Shown here: piece by piece, positions 1 through 7,184 of the stretch | How the letters are laid out: every line of letters starts with the position of its first letter | How positions within the stretch are numbered: the first letter of the stretch is position 1 | Assembly (NCBI GenBank): GCA_041694215.1 | Contig: JASMTO010000141.1 | Location: forward strand, 1 to 20,382 | Length of the DNA: 20,382 nt | DNA from: Flexistipes sp041694215 | GTDB lineage: Bacteria > Chrysiogenota > Deferribacteres > Deferribacterales > Flexistipitaceae | Reading direction: 5' to 3' | Notes under the pieces: model-generated | The model's input: only the letters and a program-made list of their open reading frames with translations | What the model was told of the DNA's origin: nothing | The model's database searches: none | Translations under genes and position numbers: made by a program

Positions 1-832
1 CCGCTGCTGAATACGACGGTGAAGCAATTATTAGATGATCAAATTCGTATGAATTATCTTTAGAAGTGGTAACATGAAATCTGTTTTTTAATTTTTTAAC
101 ATCGATGACACTATCGTTTAGTCTGTATTCTACTTTTGAAGTTGTTGCTGTCAAATCTTTAATAGCATTTATAAGCCCACCTTTGTATGAAGTAAGAACA
201 CCGCCGGGACCGGCTGGGCCGCTTTTTTTATTTTTCTTTTTAAGCATCCCTTTGAAAAGTCCGCCATACGTCTCCTCAAGATCAGCAATAACAGGAAAGC
301 AAGACTTAAGACTCAATTTATAAGGATCCCCCGCAAAAATACCGGATACCATAGGGCTTATAAGATAATCGCATGCCTCTTTTCCCAGCCTTCTTATGGC
401 AAATTCTGCCACTGTTTCATCCCTGTCATTTTTTTTCTTTGGGATAAAAAACTCAGAAGCCACCCTTAATTTCCCCTTGAAGCTTAAAATATCCGACTTC
501 AAAAATTCCATAGGTTTTTCCGGCAGTTTAACAAGTTTAGAGCTTCTCATAATAAAACGTTTACGTGCAGCATCATTGCTTCTCAACAGATTTCCACCTA
601 GTCCTGCATCGTCAAAAAGTTTCAGCGTATACGGTTTACTGTCGAGGAATCCATTGGGTCCTGCTTCAATATAAAACCCATCTTTTGAAACAGTATCTAT
701 AGTTCCCCCTAAAGATTGTTCTTTTTCAATCAATGTGATTTTATAATCTATCCCCTCTTTTGGAAGCATTTTGTCAATCCAGAATGCAGTAGCAATCCCG
801 GAAATTCCACCACCTATTATTCCTATTTCCAT
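1..832 (-). CDS. hemY: Protoporphyrinogen/coproporphyrinogen oxidase, HemY type (3' end cut by window edge)
   Basis: Oxygen-dependent-type flavoenzyme of late haem synthesis, oxidising protoporphyrinogen IX or coproporphyrinogen III; soluble or peripheral to the membrane. I translated the open frame from the window edge. The ATG at 830-832 gives MEIGIIGGGISGIATAF, an FAD-binding GxGxxG-type Rossmann start (GGGISG at residues 7-12). It is followed by EAGPNGFLDSKP near residue 56 and by PMVSGIFAGDPYKLSLKS near residue 160. The last two are hallmark stretches of the HemY family. About 277 codons are present of a family length near 450-470, and the C-terminus lies off the window. The frame is unbroken through residue 177, the part I checked base by base. 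A purine-rich GGTGAGG lies before the start, 8 bases after the upstream gene's stop, so it is the last visible gene of the argS-led run. Whether the substrate is proto- or coproporphyrinogen cannot be told from this part. Confidence 0.88.
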   Translation of the reverse strand, partial: MEIGIIGGGISGIATAFWIDKMLPKEGIDYKITLIEKEQSLGGTIDTVSKDGFYIEAGPNGFLDSKPYTLKLFDDAGLGGNLLRSNDAARKRFIMRSSKLVKLPEKPMEFLKSDILSFKGKLRVASEFFIPKKKNDRDETVAEFAIRRLGKEACDYLISPMVSGIFAGDPYKLSLKSCFPVIADLEETYGGLFKGMLKKKNKKSGPAGPGGVLTSYKGGLINAIKDLTATTSKVEYRLNDSVIDVKKLKNRFHVTTSKDNSYEFDHLIIASPSYSAA

Positions 833-840
833 AATCAACC

Positions 841-1980
841 TCACCTGTTATAAGTACAGCCATTAGGCACATCTTCCAGCAATTCAAAAGGTACAAAAGC
901 TAAACTTATATTTCCATAACGCTTTATCATATTACATAAAAACTCCATCTCTTTTGCAGGCAGTTTTTTCCTGTTGTTGTAAAATGATCTTACCTGGAGT
1001 TTAACAATAATTTGCTCTTCTTCCAACCCATATCTTAAAAAAGAATTTATACTATTATTAAGGTAATCCAGGGCACCATAAAAATCCGTTTTTCTCTCCA
1101 ACATAATTTGCTCATGATAAGCCATATATGCATAGTAAGAAAACCCCAGTTCTTTATAGCGTTTTATTGATTGAGAATACCAAGATGTCCCGTTAGCTGG
1201 ATCAGACGGAGTTTCATAATAGATATTTACAGCAAACTTCACCTTAGGATTGACACGTTTCACTTCATACCTAAGCTTGCTCAAAAAATCTGATAGTTGC
1301 TCGGTTTTCCATTTGCTCCAACGTTTGTATTCATTATTTTTCCTATTGTTTCTAAATAGTTTGTAAGGATCAGGCTTCTCCCCTGTATCAACCTTATATC
1401 TATGCTGAGCCTCTTTAGAAAACCCCTCATTATATCTTAAAATAAAATCGTCCTGGATAAGAATACCATCTATATCATAATAAGCAAGATCTTTAAAAAG
1501 CCTGATAATGTGATCTCGCACGTCATTATTGAAAATATTGACGCCATACCCATTTACATACCTGCCGTTATCGTAAGCCACAGAAAAACCATATTTATCT
1601 TTTAGAAAAGATAAACTTCGGGTGGACATCCAAGCAAAAACATCTATATTATGTTTCCTAGCCTCACTGATAACCTCACCAAGCAAATCCTGTACAACAC
1701 AGGCACTTTCCGTATTAAAATACACACCATTCCTGCAATCGCTGTGAATACCAAAATGCAGCCTATCCGTATTATTTTGAAATACGCGGAAGAAAACTGT
1801 GTTTATCCCTTTACTCGCTAAAAAATCAAAGTAATCACCAAGATTATTCCTGTATCTCGGGTTAAAATTAAAAATCTGTACAGCTTTAAGCTGTTTTAAA
1901 TCATTTTCTAAAAGGGTAACCCCACCAGCCTGAGCGTCCACAGTTAAAAATAATAAAATAAAGAGTAAAATAAATCTCAT
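841..1980 (-). CDS. Secreted PgaB-hydrolase-like (GHL13/GH153-like) TIM-barrel protein
   Basis: The 379-residue product starts with a signal peptide (MRFILLFILLFLTVDAQA, residues 1-18). The rest resembles the C-terminal glycoside-hydrolase domain of PgaB, which cleaves partly deacetylated poly-N-acetylglucosamine. Supporting stretches are a beta-strand followed by paired acids (DGILIQDD, residues 171-178; the QDD matches the family's HDD/SDD position), an AWM strand near residue 115, a YMAYHE strand (residues 290-295) with a candidate acid/base Glu, and a late KLQVRSF strand (327-333). The polysaccharide deacetylase domain of full-length PgaB is absent, and no pga synthesis genes are visible nearby. 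Start and stop overlap its upstream neighbour by ATGA, indicating translational coupling. Likely role: periplasmic or outer-envelope glycan hydrolase of unknown substrate. The family match is from recalled motifs and is moderately sure; the substrate is unknown. Confidence 0.68.
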   Translation of the reverse strand: MRFILLFILLFLTVDAQAGGVTLLENDLKQLKAVQIFNFNPRYRNNLGDYFDFLASKGINTVFFRVFQNNTDRLHFGIHSDCRNGVYFNTESACVVQDLLGEVISEARKHNIDVFAWMSTRSLSFLKDKYGFSVAYDNGRYVNGYGVNIFNNDVRDHIIRLFKDLAYYDIDGILIQDDFILRYNEGFSKEAQHRYKVDTGEKPDPYKLFRNNRKNNEYKRWSKWKTEQLSDFLSKLRYEVKRVNPKVKFAVNIYYETPSDPANGTSWYSQSIKRYKELGFSYYAYMAYHEQIMLERKTDFYGALDYLNNSINSFLRYGLEEEQIIVKLQVRSFYNNRKKLPAKEMEFLCNMIKRYGNISLAFVPFELLEDVPNGCTYNR

Positions 1981-2687
1981 TTGCTGGAATTCAATACCAT
2001 CGGCGTATATGGTGTTTCTTTTTTAATATTGCCAACTATATACTTTGCATAGTCTAAGCTCGTATCTTTACAGCACCTTACCCTGTACCAAATCCCCTTA
2101 TCCCCGAGATCAGCTCTGACAACATATACATCAGGAGCAATCTTTTTAAGAGATTCAGCTGCTCTATCGGCATCCGTTTTGCTTTTTACTGATAAAATCT
2201 GTACAAGATAATGACCAGCTTTCTTTGTTACTATTTCAGTTTTACTACCAGCTTCTTCTTTACTTAAGTTCCGGCTACTTTCTTCTTGTCTTTTTTGGGC
2301 AGGCTTGTTTTCAGAAGACTTATTTTTATCCGCAAGTCCATCAGATCCAGTGCTGCTGGCAGGTTCTTCGTCTGGCACCTGCTTTTCTTCATCCAGGATA
2401 CTCATTTCCGAAAGTTCTTTCAAAGCTTCTTCTGATCGCTGTATATTATCCTCTTCATCAGTGGTATTAAATTGATACGTTTGACCCTCACCTGGATCAG
2501 TTAACTGTACCTGTTGCTCATTGCGGGATTCCTCCAATTTCATCTTTAAATCAAAATACTGGTTGGTAAGCTTGATTATTGCAAAAACAATTAGGGCAAA
2601 AGCTATCAGAAATATTATACTCAATATAATGATGCCCCGCATATCATCGGATTTTTTCTTCTCTTTTATCTTATCAAAATCCTTCAT
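1977..2687 (-). CDS. Membrane-anchored SPOR-domain protein
   Basis: A 236-residue bitopic protein. Residues 1-16 are charged and cytoplasmic, and one hydrophobic segment spans about residues 17-39. A long acidic, low-complexity linker rich in Glu, Ser and Lys covers about residues 50-155. The C-terminal SPOR domain (about 157-232) begins GHYLVQILSV and contains the usual DADRAAESLKK helix and a WYRVR strand. SPOR domains bind glycan strands stripped of stem peptides at the division septum, so the expected site is the periplasm at midcell. It starts 2 bases after the argS stop and overlaps the downstream hydrolase-like gene by 4 bases, so it sits in the argS transcript. It has the same layout as FtsN or DedD, but the linker is not conserved enough to give a gene name. 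Two adjacent cysteines (RCC, 204-206) lie inside the SPOR fold. Confidence 0.82.
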   Translation of the reverse strand: MKDFDKIKEKKKSDDMRGIIILSIIFLIAFALIVFAIIKLTNQYFDLKMKLEESRNEQQVQLTDPGEGQTYQFNTTDEEDNIQRSEEALKELSEMSILDEEKQVPDEEPASSTGSDGLADKNKSSENKPAQKRQEESSRNLSKEEAGSKTEIVTKKAGHYLVQILSVKSKTDADRAAESLKKIAPDVYVVRADLGDKGIWYRVRCCKDTSLDYAKYIVGNIKKETPYTPMVLNSSK

Positions 2688-2689
2688 AA

Positions 2690-4330
2690 CTACATCCTCT
2701 CAACTGCCTTAATTCCGAGTAAGTTTAGCGCATATCGTATGACAATTGCAACACCTTTACACAAAGTAATTCGGGCATTGGTCAACTCCCGGTCGTTTTC
2801 AACAATTATAGGGGTTGTATAATAATACGCATGCAACAGCCCCGCCAATTCCTGGAGATAATAAACAATGCGGTGGGGCTGATAATTAGAAGCCGCCTGA
2901 TTAAGTACATTTCTAAAATCATACATCTTCTTTATCATTTCAATTTCATCTTTTTCCTCAAGCCGATCAACATTTTCCCCCAAATTAACGGAAATCCCTT
3001 TTTCCTTTAGCTTAGCAAATAAACTGCAAACCCGTGCATGGGCGTACTGGACATAATAAACAGGGTTATCGGACGTTTTACTTTTAGCAAGATCAATGTC
3101 AAACTCAAATTGAGAATTTATATCACGCATCAAATAAAAAAAGCGAGCTGCAGAAGCCCCTACCTCGTCAACAAGCCACCTAAGAGTCACAAATTCACCC
3201 GCTCTGGTGGACATGGAGATTTTTTCACCATTTTTGATCAAGCTGACCATCTGGACTAGTGCGATATATAAATCGTTTTCATCCTTCCCGATTGCATTAA
3301 CAGCAGCTTTCATTCGGTTGACATAGCCGTGGTGGTCAGCACCCCAAACATCTATAACCTTATCAAAACCTCTTTGAAACTTATCTCTGTGGTATGCGAT
3401 ATCGGATGCAAAATATGTTAACTCACCATCACTTTTCTGTAACACCCTGTCCTTATCATCATTATATTCTGTACTTTTAAACCAAAGTGCTGAATCCGCT
3501 TCGTAAACCTTACCGTTCTTTTTTAAAAAGTTAATGGTGTCCTCAACTTTCCCTTTATCATAAAGGGACTGCTCGCTAAACCAGTTATCAAATTCAACAT
3601 TAAAATCTCCCAAATCCTTTTTTATTTCACTCAATATAAATGATTTACCTTTATCAAGGCATATGGATAAGGCATCATCTTCATCTTTTGAGAGCAACGA
3701 ATCCCCTAATTCACTTTTTAACTTTTCCGCAATTGCTATAATATATTCTCCTCTATAGCCGTCCTCCGGAAAAGGGTAATCTCCGCCGGTTAAATCACAG
3801 TATCTGGCAAATATACTTTTCGCCAGATTGTACATTTGATTGCCTGCATCGTTGATATAGTATTCTCTATAAACATCATGCCCTACAGCTTTTAAAACCC
3901 TTGCCAGCGAATCACCATAAGAAGCACCTCTGCCGTGACCCACATGCAAAGGGCCTGTAGGATTAGCGCTTACAAATTCCACCTGTATTTTCAAAGGATT
4001 TTTTGTTTTTTCTATTAAATCTTCTTCATTTTCAAGAATATTAATTAAAAATTTCTGAAACTCTTTGTAAGAGACAAAAAAATTAATAAAACCGCCTCCA
4101 GCTATTTCCACATTGTGGAAGAAACTGCTATCAAGATTCTGCAAAATCTCTTCGGCAATCTTGATAGGGGGCTTTTTCAATTCTTTGGCAAGCAGAAAAG
4201 CAACATTTGTGGCAAAATCCCCGTTTTCTGATTTTTTAGGGATCTCTACTGCAAAATTTAATGAATCTACTTCACCGTCATATATATTGCTAACGGCCTC
4301 TGAAATTTTTCTTCTGAGAATCTCTTTCAT
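2690..4330 (-). CDS. argS: Arginyl-tRNA synthetase
   Basis: Class I aminoacyl-tRNA synthetase that charges tRNA-Arg in the cytoplasm; 546 residues from the chosen start, normal for the family. Features in order: an N-terminal Arg-tRNA synthetase N domain, the HIGH-type motif within NPTGPLHVGHGRGASYGDS, the catalytic stretch DVWGADHHGYVNRMKAA, a KMSKS-region replacement of the form KISMSTRAGEFVTL (many bacterial ArgS have this relaxed version), and a C-terminal DALR anticodon-binding domain starting near VYYVQYAHARV and ending with the typical LGIKAVERM. The frame stays open 12 codons upstream to another ATG. The ATG at 4328-4330 was chosen because GGAGG sits four bases before it and because MKEILRRKISEAV is a typical ArgS N-terminus. 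It heads a run with the SPOR, hydrolase-like and hemY genes. Confidence 0.96.
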   Translation of the reverse strand: MKEILRRKISEAVSNIYDGEVDSLNFAVEIPKKSENGDFATNVAFLLAKELKKPPIKIAEEILQNLDSSFFHNVEIAGGGFINFFVSYKEFQKFLINILENEEDLIEKTKNPLKIQVEFVSANPTGPLHVGHGRGASYGDSLARVLKAVGHDVYREYYINDAGNQMYNLAKSIFARYCDLTGGDYPFPEDGYRGEYIIAIAEKLKSELGDSLLSKDEDDALSICLDKGKSFILSEIKKDLGDFNVEFDNWFSEQSLYDKGKVEDTINFLKKNGKVYEADSALWFKSTEYNDDKDRVLQKSDGELTYFASDIAYHRDKFQRGFDKVIDVWGADHHGYVNRMKAAVNAIGKDENDLYIALVQMVSLIKNGEKISMSTRAGEFVTLRWLVDEVGASAARFFYLMRDINSQFEFDIDLAKSKTSDNPVYYVQYAHARVCSLFAKLKEKGISVNLGENVDRLEEKDEIEMIKKMYDFRNVLNQAASNYQPHRIVYYLQELAGLLHAYYYTTPIIVENDRELTNARITLCKGVAIVIRYALNLLGIKAVERM

Positions 4331-4334
4331 TGCT

Positions 4335-4339
4335 CCTCC
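4335..4339 (-). promoter_or_regulatory. Ribosome binding site deciding the argS start
   Basis: GGAGG on the minus strand, four bases before the ATG at 4328-4330. No comparable site precedes the in-frame ATG 12 codons further upstream (4366), so the shorter ArgS is preferred. Confidence 0.75.
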
Positions 4340-4394
4340 ACTTTTTGTAGATAACACATAATTCAAAATAGTTTCATAAAAAGTTATGCCATAA

Positions 4395-4423
4395 ACAATA
4401 TCCCAAGCTCATAATATTGTAAA
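4395..4423 (-). promoter_or_regulatory. Sigma-70-like promoter for argS operon
   Basis: Minus-strand TTTACA (4418-4423), a 17-base spacer, then TATTGT (4395-4400), about 65 bases before the argS start and just past the tupC stop. Spacing is ideal and each hexamer has one or two departures from consensus. I see no GC-rich terminator between tupC and this promoter, so read-through from the tup operon is also possible. Confidence 0.45.
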
Positions 4424-4437
4424 GACTCTCCGTAAAA

Positions 4438-5451
4438 TTATTTGTACCATTTGGCAGAGGTGGCTTTAAAAATAACGTATACTTCCTTTTGTTTTGACAA
4501 ATCAAGTTCAAACAAAGCTTTTTTGGATATATAGGATACAAGGCGCAAATCACCTTTTACCAAATCAACTGTTACCTTGTTATCATGTATCTCAATATCA
4601 TTCACCTTCATTTTTATAATATTTTGGGCAGATATATTTTGCGGTTCATTCAATGAAATAATGATATCTTCAGGATTTATATGGCATCCAGAATCTGCTG
4701 GATTCACAGCTGAGGCAACATTAAGCTCTGTTTCTCCATAACGCTTCCGATACAATCCGGGAGCAAAATATTCAAATCCCCTTCCCAGATCATTTTCAAA
4801 CTTTTGTTCACTTAGTTGTCCATCATTGATATAATAGATTTTATCTGCTGTGATGGAAAGCCATTCATAGTCATGGCTGCTTATTAAAATGCATTTATTT
4901 TGCTCTTTTAATGCAGTGAGTAACTCTATAATGACCGATAAGCTTTTTGAATCTACATTCGCTGTGAGCTCATCTAATAATAAAATATCCGGATCAAAAA
5001 TAAGTTTTTGAGCAAGGGAGACTCTTTTCTTTTCACCCCCTGAAAGTTCGTTCGGCTTTTTATAAAGAAATATATGAGGACTGAGGGAAAGCTTATTTAG
5101 TATGCTGTTAATCTTCTCTTGATGCACAGAGGCATTTCTCAGTTTTAAAGGATATGTCAAGTTATCTTTTATTTTTCTTTTTAAAAGTTTGGGCTCTTGG
5201 AATACGAAACTCATTTTCCTCTTTACTTCTAAGCTATTAACAGAAGCATTTTGCCCATTAATGGTGATTTTCCCGAAATCAGGGGATATAATAAGACCGA
5301 GTATTTTCATAAAAGTGGTTTTACCGCTTCCATTAGGGCCGTAAAAACCATACACCTTTCCATATGATGCAGCAAAATGTGAAACAAAAAGACTAAAATC
5401 AGAGTTAAATCTTTTTTCAATATTTGTAGCCAAAATAGCAGGGGTATCCAT
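4438..5451 (-). CDS. tupC: Tungstate ABC transporter ATP-binding protein with C-terminal TOBE/Mop-like domain
   Basis: ATPase energising the TupB permease at the inner membrane; 337 residues. The nucleotide-binding domain shows Walker A GPNGSGKTT (residues 38-46), Q-loop Gln85, signature LSGGEKKR (136-143), Walker B ILLLDE (155-160) and the H-loop His193. The Walker B glutamate is followed by Leu (DELT) where most ABC proteins have Pro (DEPT). After about residue 255 comes a domain with the strand pattern of TOBE/Mop domains: a SAQNIIKMKV opening, VTVDLVKGDLRLVSYISKKALFELDL, and VIFKATSAKW close to the C-terminus. In ModC such domains bind molybdate or tungstate and can regulate transport. 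The start ATG overlaps the tupB stop by one base (TAATG), with GAGAGG before it. Tungstate rather than molybdate is inferred from the neighbouring TupA. Confidence 0.87.
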   Translation of the reverse strand: MDTPAILATNIEKRFNSDFSLFVSHFAASYGKVYGFYGPNGSGKTTFMKILGLIISPDFGKITINGQNASVNSLEVKRKMSFVFQEPKLLKRKIKDNLTYPLKLRNASVHQEKINSILNKLSLSPHIFLYKKPNELSGGEKKRVSLAQKLIFDPDILLLDELTANVDSKSLSVIIELLTALKEQNKCILISSHDYEWLSITADKIYYINDGQLSEQKFENDLGRGFEYFAPGLYRKRYGETELNVASAVNPADSGCHINPEDIIISLNEPQNISAQNIIKMKVNDIEIHDNKVTVDLVKGDLRLVSYISKKALFELDLSKQKEVYVIFKATSAKWYK

Positions 5452-6140
5452 TACATCCTCTCTGTTAAATACATGCTGAAAAAATTAATTAAAATGGCAA
5501 TACTCATCAAAACAATGCCAAGGGCTATACCCATGGCGAATTCCCCTTTACCTGTTTCAAGTGCTATTGCTGTAGTCATCGTTCTTGTGGCCCACTTAAT
5601 ATTTCCGCCAAGCATCATGGAAACGCCCACTTCAGCAAAGACCCTACCGAAGGCAGTAACTGCAGCTGCAAAGACAGCAGGTTTTGCTTCGTACATATAC
5701 GTTAAAAGCATCTGCAGCCGCCCAGCACCCATACTAGAAAGCTCCTCGGCCAATCGCATGTCCATAGACTCCACTGCAGAAGCGGTAAGTGCTATTATAA
5801 TAGGTACAGCAAGAAAAAACTGCCCGATGACAATACCTTTGATTGTAAAAAGTAGATCAAAATCACCCAAAGGTCCTCTGCTACTAAGGAGCATATAAAC
5901 AAAAAGTCCAACTACTACAGTGGGCAAAGACAGCAGTGAATTAACAAAATTTTGAGCAATTTTTTTACCTTTAAAGTTATAAAAACCAAGGATAAAACCC
6001 AAAGGTAGACCAATCGCCAGACTTGCCAAAAGAGATAGAGTCGAAGCTCTCAGAGAAATAAATATAGCAGAATACGTTTCCGGATCAAGTGTAACAATCA
6101 AGATAAATGCACTTTTAATCCCATTTAGTAAATAATCCAA
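5451..6140 (-). CDS. tupB: Tungstate ABC transporter permease
   Basis: Inner-membrane channel of the tungstate importer, 229 residues from a TTG start. Five to six hydrophobic segments are visible, with the family stretch AEVGVSMMLGGNIKWATRTMTTAIALETGKGEF near the C-terminus, which includes the cytoplasmic ATPase-contact (EAA-type) and substrate-path regions of TupB/WtpB proteins. The open frame extends upstream to a GTG at 6195-6197, which would add 19 residues (VVSGKVKVKKEGKG and so on) unlike any TupB N-terminus. That GTG lies inside the hairpin of the repeat element placed between tupA and tupB. The TTG at 6138-6140 follows a strong purine-rich AGGGGAAGGG and gives (M)DYLLNGIKSAFILI, the normal TupB opening and length. 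It ends one base into tupC. Confidence 0.88.
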   Translation of the reverse strand: MDYLLNGIKSAFILIVTLDPETYSAIFISLRASTLSLLASLAIGLPLGFILGFYNFKGKKIAQNFVNSLLSLPTVVVGLFVYMLLSSRGPLGDFDLLFTIKGIVIGQFFLAVPIIIALTASAVESMDMRLAEELSSMGAGRLQMLLTYMYEAKPAVFAAAVTAFGRVFAEVGVSMMLGGNIKWATRTMTTAIALETGKGEFAMGIALGIVLMSIAILINFFSMYLTERM

Positions 6141-6144
6141 ATTA

Positions 6145-6154
6145 CCCTTCCCCT
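6145..6154 (-). promoter_or_regulatory. Ribosome binding site deciding the tupB TTG start
   Basis: Minus-strand AGGGGAAGGG four bases before the TTG at 6138-6140. It lies outside the repeat element, so it would be the ancestral site. It supports a non-AUG start for tupB over the in-element GTG at 6197. Confidence 0.6.
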
Positions 6155-6170
6155 CTTTCTTTACCTTTAC

Positions 6171-6352
6171 TTTACCACTTACCACCCTGTTAAACACTGA
6201 CGTAGGCAGTTTGTCCTAAGGACGGGTTTAACGGGGCATACCTCTAACCACGCGAAACGTTCAACGTTCAATGTTCAACGTTTTAACTTCCATCAACGTC
6301 TAACAACTTCTAACAACCTCCAACTACCTCTAACTACCTTTTACCACTTACC
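6171..6352. repeat. Repeat-built insertion-like element bounded by 13-bp direct repeats, between tupA and tupB
   Basis: Exact 13-base direct repeats, TTTACCACTTACC on the plus strand, lie at 6171-6183 and 6340-6352 and enclose 156 bases. The enclosed DNA is composite: five near-identical 10-base units (6290-6339, such as CTAACAACTT and CTAACTACCT), four 7-base units (6256-6283, AACGTTC type), then a G+C-richer hairpin region (6185-6236). The tupA stop codon lies within one direct repeat. Removing one repeat plus the insert leaves tupA followed by a plain 38-base leader to tupB, which is what an insertion would predict. There is no coding capacity and no long terminal inverted repeat. A non-autonomous mobile or REP-like element is my inference. 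Against a simple target duplication, the direct repeat itself resembles the 10-base units. Confidence 0.6.
6185..6236 (+). repeat. Three-way-junction palindrome in the tupA-tupB element
   Basis: CCCTGTTAAAC (6185-6195) pairs with GTTTAACGGGG (6226-6236), an 11-base outer stem with one T-G pair when read as plus-strand RNA. Inside it are two small hairpins: ACTG (6196-6199) with CAGT (6207-6210), and GTCC (6213-6216) with GGAC (6220-6223). On the minus strand, the operon mRNA sense, the T-G pair becomes an A-C mismatch and the rest of the fold holds. Confidence 0.55.
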
Positions 6353-7160
6353 TCGCATTAGGTATAAATAGTTTTTTACCCAACAATTTGTAATCAGCTA
6401 TAGTCTCTTGAATCTTTTCAGATGTCATCCACTTTATAAATTGCTCTGCCAGATCCATCTTGACATTCGGACATCTTTCTTTGCTGACAGGGATAAGGCT
6501 GTATTGATTATATAAAATTTCATCACCTTCCACCAATATTTGCAGCGGAGCATTGCCCCCGTAATTCGACTGGTACTTTATATATGTTCCCCGGTCAGTC
6601 ATAGTGTAGCCGTTCATCTCAGTGGCAATATTAAGTGTCGTTATCATTCCTTGGCCTGTTTCCTTGTACCAACCCTTTTTGTTATAATTGGTTATACCTG
6701 CTGACTCCCAAAGTGAAATCTCTTTTTTATTTGTTCCGGAGTCATCACCCCTACTGAGAAATGTTTCGCCGCTATCGTAAATGGCTTTGAGTGCATCAAT
6801 AACATTTTTGCCATTAATATTCGCCGGATCAGAGACAGGGCCTACTATCACAAAATCATTATACATAACCTCTTTCCGATATGCACCGTATCCATCATTA
6901 ATATATTTCTTTTCAGCTGATGGTGCATGGACAAGGAGAATATCAGCGTCACAGTTTTTACCCAGCTCAAGGGCTTTACCGGTACCCGTTGCAATCCATT
7001 TCCAATCAATCCCAGTGCCTTTTTCAAATATTGGTTCAAGATACTCGAGAAGACCGGTGTTATCAGTACTCGTTGTTGTTGCCATAAGAATCGTTTTCTC
7101 TACAGCAAATACATTTACAGACATTAACAATATTACTAAAATAACTAACAAAAACCTCAT
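6348..7160 (-). CDS. tupA: Tungstate-binding periplasmic protein
   Basis: Solute-binding protein that delivers tungstate to TupBC; 270 residues. A signal peptide covers about residues 1-19 (MRFLLVILVILLMSVNVFA). The mature protein opens with ILMATTTSTDNTGLLEYLEP, continues with IATGTGKALELGKNCDADILLVHA, an EVMYNDFVIVGP strand, then FLSRGDDSGTNKKEISLW. The TTTS and SRGDDSGT stretches are the oxyanion-binding signature of the TupA/WtpA-related family and separate it from ModA and PstS. The minus-strand AGGAGG lies six bases before the ATG. The gene follows the HTH regulator by 24 bases. Its stop codon is inside a 13-base direct repeat that begins the intergenic repeat element. Confidence 0.93.
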   Translation of the reverse strand: MRFLLVILVILLMSVNVFAVEKTILMATTTSTDNTGLLEYLEPIFEKGTGIDWKWIATGTGKALELGKNCDADILLVHAPSAEKKYINDGYGAYRKEVMYNDFVIVGPVSDPANINGKNVIDALKAIYDSGETFLSRGDDSGTNKKEISLWESAGITNYNKKGWYKETGQGMITTLNIATEMNGYTMTDRGTYIKYQSNYGGNAPLQILVEGDEILYNQYSLIPVSKERCPNVKMDLAEQFIKWMTSEKIQETIADYKLLGKKLFIPNAR

Positions 7161-7184
7161 ACTTTGCCTCCTATAAAAAGTACT

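Noticed and set aside
4331..4366. Twelve-codon upstream extension of argS to another ATG
   Set aside because: No ribosome binding site, an atypical ArgS N-terminus, and a strong GGAGG just before the later ATG.
5473..5898. Plus-strand open frame of 141 residues opposite tupB
   Set aside because: Shadow of a membrane-protein gene; the opposite frame carries all TupB motifs.
6141..6197. Nineteen-codon upstream extension of tupB to a GTG
   Set aside because: The GTG lies in the hairpin of the repeat element, the residues do not resemble TupB, and the TTG at 6140 has a strong purine-rich site and gives family length.
6256..6339. CRISPR-like look of the short regular repeats
   Set aside because: Units are 7 and 10 bases, contiguous, with no spacers and no cas genes in the window.
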